28,169 nt of DNA from the NCBI GenBank assembly GCA_036496025.1, contig DASXLW010000101.1, forward strand, positions 1-28,169, read 5' to 3'. Positions 23,532 through 28,169 of the stretch are shown one piece after another; within the stretch, counting starts at the first letter, position 1, and every line of letters begins with the position of its first letter. The DNA is from PALSA-505 sp036496025. GTDB lineage: Bacteria > Actinomycetota > Actinomycetes > Streptosporangiales > Streptosporangiaceae. The notes below the pieces were generated by a model. The model was given only the letters and a program-made list of their open reading frames with translations, made no database searches and was not told where the DNA came from. The position numbers were made by a program, and so were the translations under genes.

Positions 23532-25040
23532 GTGCCGCAGAACAAGGTGACCCCTCCCGTAGCGGACCGGACGGTCCGCCTGGTGACCCTGGGCTGCGCG
23601 CGCAACGAGGTGGATTCCGAGGAGCTGGCCGCGCGGCTCGAGACGGCGGGCTGGGCACTGACCGACCAGCCCGAGGCAGACGTGGTCGTGGTCAACACCT
23701 GCGGCTTCATCCAGGCGGCCAAGCAGGAGTCCATCGACGAGCTGCTCGATGCCGCGTCTTCGGGGGCCAAGGTGGTGGCCGCGGGCTGCCTGGCCGAGCG
23801 TTACGGCGCCCAGCTCGCCGAGGCGCTGCCCGAGGCGCAGGTCGTCAGCTTCGACGACTACCCGGACATCGCGGCCCGGCTGGACGCGGTGGCCGCCGGA
23901 GACCGCTGGGCGGCGCATACGCCGCGTGACCGCCGCCGGCTGCTGCCGATCGCCCCAGCCGACCGGCCGGGCGCCACGCCGGACGGTGTCCCCGGCCCGG
24001 TGGCGGCTGGCCTGCCGCCGGGACCGGCGCCCGCCGAGATGTGGCAGAACGATATCCCGGACCTGCCGCCCGGGCTGGCCCCGGCGTCCGGGCCCCGCGT
24101 GCCGCGCCGACGGCTGGACCGGGGAGTGACCGCCCCTCTCAAGATCGCTTCTGGCTGCGACCGCAGGTGCAGCTTCTGCGCGATCCCCTCGTTCCGCGGC
24201 GCGTTCCTGTCCAGGCCGGTGGCCGGCCTGCTGGCCGAGGCCCGGTGGCTGGCCGGCCAGGGCGTCCGGGAGCTGATGCTGGTCAGCGAGAACTCCACCT
24301 CCTACGGCAAGGACCTGGGCAACCTGCGGCTGCTCGAGGAACTGCTGCCCGCGCTGGCCGCGGTGGATGGCATCGCCGTGGTCCGGGTGAGCTACCTGCA
24401 GCCCGCCGAGCTGCGCCCCGGGCTCATCGACGTGCTCGCGTCCACCCCCGGGGTGGCCCCGTACTTCGATCTGTCGTTCCAGCACGCCAGCGGCCCGGTG
24501 CTGCGTGCGATGCGGCGGTTCGGTGACGCGGAGCGGTTCTGCGACCTGGTCGACCGGATCAGGAAGGCCTGCCCCGCCGCCGGGATCAGGTCCAACTTCA
24601 TCGTCGGGTTCCCCGGCGAGACCGAGGCTGACCTGGAGACGCTGCAAGGATTCCTCGACGACGCCCGGCTGGATGCCATCGGGGTCTTCGGCTATTCCGA
24701 CGAGGACGGCACGGAGGCCGCGTCGCTGCCCGGCCAGGTCGACCCGGCCGAGATCGCCCGGCGGGTGGAAGAGGTCGCATCGCTGGCCGACGAGCTGATG
24801 GCGCAGCGCTCCGCGGACCGCGTAGGCGAGATCAGCGATGTGCTGCTCGAACGTCGGCTCGGCCCCGGCCGCTACGAGGGCCGGGCCGAGCATCAGGCGC
24901 CGGAAGTAGACGGGATCACGATCGTCCGGGGATGCGCCGACGCCCGCGCCGGGGACCTGGTGCGGGCCAAGTTTGCCGCGGCTGAGGGGGTAGACCTGCG
25001 GGGGGACCTCGTCGAGACCGTTTCCCCGGTGCCGCGTTGA
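23532..25040 (+). CDS. rimO: Ribosomal protein uS12 methylthiotransferase RimO
   Basis: Radical SAM enzyme that adds a methylthio group to the conserved Asp of ribosomal protein S12; 502 residues. The N-terminal UPF0004 domain carries the auxiliary cluster ligands Cys22, Cys57 and Cys86. The radical SAM domain has Cys209, Cys213 and Cys216 (CDRRCSFC) and the FIVGFPGETEADLE motif (about 355-368). A TRAM domain closes the protein (about 430-498). The region between about 134 and 195 is Pro/Gly-rich and longer than in E. coli RimO, as is usual in actinobacteria. RimO rather than MiaB is favoured by the context with pgsA and cinA and by the motif LGCARNEVDSE. The start is GTG 23532, and the stop overlaps the pgsA TTG. 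Confidence 0.94.
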   Translation: MPQNKVTPPVADRTVRLVTLGCARNEVDSEELAARLETAGWALTDQPEADVVVVNTCGFIQAAKQESIDELLDAASSGAKVVAAGCLAERYGAQLAEALPEAQVVSFDDYPDIAARLDAVAAGDRWAAHTPRDRRRLLPIAPADRPGATPDGVPGPVAAGLPPGPAPAEMWQNDIPDLPPGLAPASGPRVPRRRLDRGVTAPLKIASGCDRRCSFCAIPSFRGAFLSRPVAGLLAEARWLAGQGVRELMLVSENSTSYGKDLGNLRLLEELLPALAAVDGIAVVRVSYLQPAELRPGLIDVLASTPGVAPYFDLSFQHASGPVLRAMRRFGDAERFCDLVDRIRKACPAAGIRSNFIVGFPGETEADLETLQGFLDDARLDAIGVFGYSDEDGTEAASLPGQVDPAEIARRVEEVASLADELMAQRSADRVGEISDVLLERRLGPGRYEGRAEHQAPEVDGITIVRGCADARAGDLVRAKFAAAEGVDLRGDLVETVSPVPR

Positions 25041-25675
25041 GCGGTTCACCAGACCTCCCGCACGATCCCGCGGCCTCCGGCCCCGCGGCCTCAGGCCTGC
25101 CCGTTCCGCCCGTCCCCGCCAGCGCGGCCTCGGGTCCGGCCGCCCCGCGCCCGGGCCTGGTCAACGTGGCCAACGAGCTGACCCTGCTGCGCCTGGTGAT
25201 GGTTCCGTTCTTCGTCGTCTTCCTGGCCATGGGGGGGACCGCCGGGCGGGTGGTCGCGTTCGGGCTGTTCATCGTGGCCTCGGCCACCGACCTGCTGGAC
25301 GGCCGGCTGGCCCGGCAGCGGGGCCTGATCACCGACTTCGGCAAGATCGCGGATCCGGTAGCCGATAAGGCCCTGACCGGCTCGGCGCTCATCACCTTGT
25401 CCGCCATGGGGGAGCTGTCCTGGTGGGTGACGGGCGTGATCCTGGTGCGGGAGCTGGGCGTCACCGCCTTGCGGATCATCGTCATCCGGCACAACGTGAT
25501 CGCAGCGAGCCGGGGCGGCAAGCTCAAGACCCTGCTGCAGGTCATCGCGATCAGCCTGTACATCCTGCCCGTGCCGTTCGGCGTGGCCCGCCCGCTGGTC
25601 ATGGCGGCCGCCGTGGTGGTCACGCTGGTAACCGGGGTCGACTACGTGGCCAGCGCGTGGCGGAACAAGCCGTGA
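25037..25675 (+). CDS. pgsA: CDP-diacylglycerol-glycerol-3-phosphate 3-phosphatidyltransferase
   Basis: Membrane enzyme that makes phosphatidylglycerophosphate, the precursor of phosphatidylglycerol and cardiolipin; 212 residues. The CDP-alcohol phosphotransferase motif is complete: Asp85, Asp88, Gly89, Ala92, Arg93, Gly102, Asp106 and Asp110 (DGxxAR-x8-GxxxDxxxD). About five to six membrane helices follow from residue 50 on. The first 40 residues are Pro/Ala/Ser-rich. The start is TTG 25037, which overlaps the rimO TGA in the tetramer TTGA, so translation is coupled; its own stop overlaps the cinA GTG. A related phosphatidyltransferase substrate (for example inositol phosphate) is less likely, given the rimO and cinA neighbours. 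Confidence 0.92.
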   Translation: MSGSPDLPHDPAASGPAASGLPVPPVPASAASGPAAPRPGLVNVANELTLLRLVMVPFFVVFLAMGGTAGRVVAFGLFIVASATDLLDGRLARQRGLITDFGKIADPVADKALTGSALITLSAMGELSWWVTGVILVRELGVTALRIIVIRHNVIAASRGGKLKTLLQVIAISLYILPVPFGVARPLVMAAAVVVTLVTGVDYVASAWRNKP

Positions 25676-26166
25676 CCAGCCCGGCACCGGAGCCGCTGGC
25701 GGAGCTGATCGTGACGCTGCTGACCGAGCGGGGCCAGACCGTCGCGGTGGCCGAGTCGCTGACCGGCGGGCTGCTCGCCGCCGCGCTGGTCGAGGTCCCC
25801 GGCGCGTCCGTCGTCTTCCGCGGCGGCATCGTGGCGTACGCCACCGACCTCAAGTCCGCCCTGCTGGGCGTCCCCCTGTCCCTGCTCGAGCATTACGGGG
25901 CGGTGCGCGCAGACGTGGCCAGCGCGATGGCCGAGGGCGTGCGCAAGCGGCTGGACGCCACGTTCGGGGTCGCGACCACCGGGGTCGCCGGGCCGGATCC
26001 GGCCGACGGGCAGCCGGTGGGCACTGTGTATATCGCGGCGTCCGGGCAGCTCAGCACGGTGCAACGGGGACTGTCCCTGGCCGGCGGCCGGCGGTCGATC
26101 CGGGACCAGGCCGTGCAGCAGTCGCTGTTGCTGCTGCAGGGAATGCTGGAGGCGCAGGGGGCATGA
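25672..26166 (+). CDS. pncC: CinA C-terminal domain protein, nicotinamide-nucleotide amidohydrolase
   Basis: A stand-alone CinA-C (PncC) enzyme of 164 residues. PncC deamidates NMN to nicotinic acid mononucleotide in the NAD salvage cycle. The motifs VAVAESLTGGLLAAALVEVP (about 24-43), GGIVAYATDLKSALLGV (about 51-67) and TTGVAGPDPADGQPVGTVYI (about 103-122) are intact. The N-terminal molybdopterin-binding half of full CinA is absent, as is usual for this genomic position. GTG 25672 overlaps the pgsA stop (GTGA), so it is the third gene of a coupled rimO-pgsA-cinA unit. The clgR promoter lies downstream. Confidence 0.92.
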   Translation: MTSPAPEPLAELIVTLLTERGQTVAVAESLTGGLLAAALVEVPGASVVFRGGIVAYATDLKSALLGVPLSLLEHYGAVRADVASAMAEGVRKRLDATFGVATTGVAGPDPADGQPVGTVYIAASGQLSTVQRGLSLAGGRRSIRDQAVQQSLLLLQGMLEAQGA

Positions 26167-26186
26167 CCTGTCCCGCCCGGGAAGAG

Positions 26187-26220
26187 AGCGAACGATTACA
26201 GCGTTACGTCAGAAGCGAAC
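26187..26220 (+). promoter_or_regulatory. Putative ClgR operator upstream of clgR
   Basis: AGCGAAC occurs at 26187-26193 and again at 26214-26220. The second copy belongs to CGTCAGAAGCGAAC (26207-26220), which fits 12 of 14 positions of the corynebacterial ClgR consensus as I recall it (CGCYNANRGCGWWS). An autoregulatory site is inferred. A TACGGT at 26261-26266 may be the -10. Confidence 0.4.
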
Positions 26221-26305
26221 ACGCGGCGAATTCATCTCGCAGACTGTCCGTGATGCCAGGTACGGTGGAGTCATAAGCAGAACGGCCGCGGAAGGGAGTG
26301 CGACG

Positions 26306-26785
26306 ATGGTCCTGCTTCGTCACTTGCTCGGTGACGTGCTGCGGCGGCTTCGCCTGCGGCAGGGTCGCACCCTCCGCGAGGTGTCTGCGTCCGCCCGGGT
26401 CTCGCTCGGTTACCTGTCCGAGGTCGAGCGCGGGCAGAAGGAGGCCTCATCCGAGCTGCTGTCCGCGATCTGCACGGCGCTCGACACGCCGCTGTCCCAC
26501 GTGCTGAGGGAAGTCTCTGACAACTTCGCCCTGGCTGAGCTGCAGAGCAACCCGGTGCTGAGTGGGCCCCGGGAGCCAGGGCTGCATCGCGACCGGGAGG
26601 CCGCGCTGGGTGCCCGGGTGGGCCCGGTACTGGAGACGTCGCAGGACTCGGTGCTCGGCGGCGTGCGGCTGCGCCCGACCCGCCACGACGTGCGGCAGAC
26701 AGAGCCCGCGCTGGTCACCCGCGACGCCGCGTTCGACGGGTCGGCCCGCCGCCCCGGCGACGTCACCGACATGGTCCCGGTATAG
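26306..26785 (+). CDS. clgR: ClgR-like HTH transcriptional regulator
   Basis: Activator of Clp protease and stress genes in actinobacteria; cytosolic DNA-binding protein of 159 residues. The Cro/CI-type helix-turn-helix spans about 8-67 (VLRRLRLRQGRTLREVS, then ARVSLGYLSEVERGQKEASS) and closely matches ClgR. Position after ftsK, rimO, pgsA and cinA is the known one. Start ATG 26306 has AAGGGAG 7 bases upstream. The C-terminal half (about 75-159) is longer than the roughly 110-residue mycobacterial protein and does not resemble it; it ends in DMVPV rather than an alanine-rich tail. Since ClgR is itself degraded by Clp in relatives, regulation of its stability may differ here. No recX or recA follows within the window. 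Confidence 0.87.
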   Translation: MVLLRHLLGDVLRRLRLRQGRTLREVSASARVSLGYLSEVERGQKEASSELLSAICTALDTPLSHVLREVSDNFALAELQSNPVLSGPREPGLHRDREAALGARVGPVLETSQDSVLGGVRLRPTRHDVRQTEPALVTRDAAFDGSARRPGDVTDMVPV

Positions 26786-26802
26786 GGCTCAGCCGCTGAC
26801 GA

Positions 26803-27252
26803 CTACGCCCAGGCTCTGGGATCCCCGACCAGTTCGTTGACCTGCTCCGGCAGTTCGCCGGAAACGATCTGGCCAAGCGTCACCGATTCGAGGATGGCGC
26901 GCTCGCTGGCCCGCAGGGCAATCCACACCCGCTGCAGTGGCTCGGCGGCGCCGATGTACCCGACGTTCTCCGGGCGCTCGCCGCGCACCCCCAGCAGCTG
27001 GCCGTCGATGGCCCTGATGATGTCGGCCAGAGAGATCTCGTCCGCGGGCCGGGCCAGCCAGAAACCACCATCCGGCCCTCGCTGGCTGCGGACCAGGCCG
27101 GCCCGCCGCAGCTGGGTGAGGATGGTCTCCAGGAACTTGACCGGGATCTGCTGCGTACGTGCGACCTGGTCTGCTGTGACATGACCTTCGCCGATAGAGG
27201 CGATCTCGATCGAGGCGCGCAGGGCGTAGTCGGCACGAGCAGACAATCTCAT
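26803..27252 (-). CDS. Rrf2-family transcriptional regulator without cysteines
   Basis: A winged-helix regulator of 149 residues. MRLSARADYALRASIEIA (1-18), the recognition region QVARTQQIPVKFLETILTQL, the wing with SQRGPDGGFWLARPADEISL and DIIRAIDGQL are standard Rrf2 features. Family members such as IscR and NsrR use three cysteines to hold an Fe-S cluster; this protein has none, so it must sense something else or act with a partner. ATG 27252 is chosen because the conserved N-terminus begins there and CATAAT (27260-27265) ends 7 bases upstream. An in-frame ATG at 27261 is less likely. ATGACCGTCAT (27251-27261), a small palindrome over the start, could be its own operator. Downstream, clgR converges on it. 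Confidence 0.9.
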   Translation of the reverse strand: MRLSARADYALRASIEIASIGEGHVTADQVARTQQIPVKFLETILTQLRRAGLVRSQRGPDGGFWLARPADEISLADIIRAIDGQLLGVRGERPENVGYIGAAEPLQRVWIALRASERAILESVTLGQIVSGELPEQVNELVGDPRAWA

Positions 27253-27259
27253 GACCGTC

Positions 27260-27265
27260 ATTATG
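27260..27265 (-). promoter_or_regulatory. -10 box of leaderless Rrf2 regulator promoter
   Basis: CATAAT on the minus strand ends 7 bases before ATG 27252. A TGACCA (27286-27291) lies about 20 bases further upstream and is a weak -35 candidate. Confidence 0.45.
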
Positions 27266-27308
27266 CAGCCAGTCAGCACGTAGCGTGGTCAGCAGGCCGT
27301 CAATGCCG

Positions 27309-28169
27309 TCAAGGACGCAGCGGTATCACGGGGGCAGACGGCCGGATGGTGCTGCTGATGACGCCGAGGCGATCCACCTCCAGCCGCACCTGGTCGCCGG
27401 GCTTCAGCCACGGGTAGGCCTCGGGCCCGTGCACCGCGGACAGCTCCAGGATGCACCCGGTCCCGACCGTGCCGCTGCCGATGATGTCGCCGCTGCGCAG
27501 GGTCGTGCCCCGGGACGCGTACGCAAGCAGCTCACCGAAGCGCCAGTGGATACTCGAGAACGTGCCCCGGGAGTACGGTCTGCCGTTCACCGAGGCGGTC
27601 ATCTCCAGGTCATAGGCGTTCCCGGCCCGGCAGTCCTCGAGCTCGTCGGGTGTGACCAGGAACGCGCCGAAGCTGGTGGCGCTGTCCTTGCCCTTCGCCG
27701 GGCCAAGGCGCCCCTTCATCTCCTGCGCTTGCAGGTCCCTAGCGCTCCAGTCGCACATGACCATGTACCCGGCGAGGTGCTGCTCCGCGGCGGCCGGGTC
27801 GAGATCCGAGCCCGGTCCGCCCACCACGGCGGCGACCTCGAGCTCGTAATCGAAGCGGGACGAGCCGGGAGCGACCGGGATGTCGTCGTACGGTCCGCGG
27901 GTCGCGGCGGGATTGGTGAAATAGAACAGCGGAATCTCGTACCAGACCGGGCTGACCTCGCGGCCGAGCGCCTGGGCGCTCGTCTTCACGTGCTCCTCGA
28001 ACGCGTAAAAGTCCCTGATCGACGGCGGATCCGGCACCGGCGCCAGGAACCGCACCCCGTCCTCAGCGACCACTTCCGCGGGGTCGGCGATGGCTCGCTC
28101 AGCCGCCTCCGCCATCCGCTGCCCGTCATCCCCGAGCAGGTCAACCAGCCTGCCCTCGCCGGGCAGCCC
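27309..28169 (-). CDS. Fumarylacetoacetate hydrolase-family protein (5' end outside window)
   Basis: C-terminal 286 residues of an FAH-superfamily enzyme. The frame is open to the right edge of the window, where LPGEGRLVDLLGDDGQRM precedes an internal Met. The metal-binding acids lie in FDYELEVAAVVG (Glu-x-Glu) and in MVMCDWSARDLQ, and the KGKDSATSFGAFLVTPDEL and SSIHWRFGELLAYASRGTTL stretches are typical. Family members cleave or hydrate C-C bonds in aromatic breakdown (fumarylacetoacetate, oxepin or acylpyruvate type). The exact substrate is unknown. It ends 56 bp before the start of the Rrf2 gene on the same strand, so the two may be co-transcribed. A role in the aromatic module some 8 kb away is possible but unproven. 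Confidence 0.9.
   Translation of the reverse strand, partial: GLPGEGRLVDLLGDDGQRMAEAAERAIADPAEVVAEDGVRFLAPVPDPPSIRDFYAFEEHVKTSAQALGREVSPVWYEIPLFYFTNPAATRGPYDDIPVAPGSSRFDYELEVAAVVGGPGSDLDPAAAEQHLAGYMVMCDWSARDLQAQEMKGRLGPAKGKDSATSFGAFLVTPDELEDCRAGNAYDLEMTASVNGRPYSRGTFSSIHWRFGELLAYASRGTTLRSGDIIGSGTVGTGCILELSAVHGPEAYPWLKPGDQVRLEVDRLGVISSTIRPSAPVIPLRP

Noticed and set aside
1..28169. tRNA, rRNA, riboswitch, CRISPR, insertion sequence or prophage
   Set aside because: No cloverleaf, spaced direct-repeat array, transposase, integrase or phage structural gene was found on reading both strands.

Overview
This window looks like chromosomal DNA from a high-GC, soil-type actinobacterium. Third codon positions are almost all G or C. 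GTG and TTG starts are frequent, and many start codons sit 6 to 8 bases after a TANNNT box, as expected for leaderless transcripts. The order ftsK, rodZ-like, rimO, pgsA, cinA, clgR, with dapA and RNase J upstream, is the arrangement known from Streptomyces and relatives. I cannot fix the genus; a Streptosporangiales- or Streptomyces-like lineage is a guess.

Layout. At 1-370 the start of a MarR regulator faces away from ettA (512-2176), with a near-perfect 32-bp palindrome over its promoter. A leftward block follows: group II truncated haemoglobin (2237-2662), a short MscS-type channel (2696-3532) and a prolyl oligopeptidase with two repeat-derived insertions (3739-6147). The rightward block 6452-12650 carries an HNH protein, an acyl-CoA dehydrogenase, an unassigned ferritin-like diiron protein, dapA overlapping RNase J, and a GtrA membrane protein.

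From 12749 to 19724 mainly leftward genes form an aromatic CoA module: an RlmA-type rRNA methyltransferase, a 2-aminobenzoate-type CoA ligase, a RidA-like protein and a fused flavin monooxygenase/old-yellow-enzyme protein of the 2-aminobenzoyl-CoA monooxygenase/reductase type. Two rightward genes (GNAT and VOC) sit inside it. The module suggests oxygen-dependent use of anthranilate as a CoA thioester. It lies between the RNase J region and the conserved ftsK-to-clgR run (19848-26785). The window ends with a cysteine-free Rrf2 regulator and the 3' part of a fumarylacetoacetate hydrolase-family gene, both leftward.

I saw no rRNA, tRNA, CRISPR array, phage gene or insertion sequence. The most promising items are the anthranilate-CoA module with its Arg-less RidA-like partner, the unassigned diiron protein, the repeat insertions in the prolyl oligopeptidase, the MarR operator that covers its own promoter, and the recurring leaderless promoter geometry. 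None of these is proof of a new system. Most of the window is conserved actinobacterial housekeeping.
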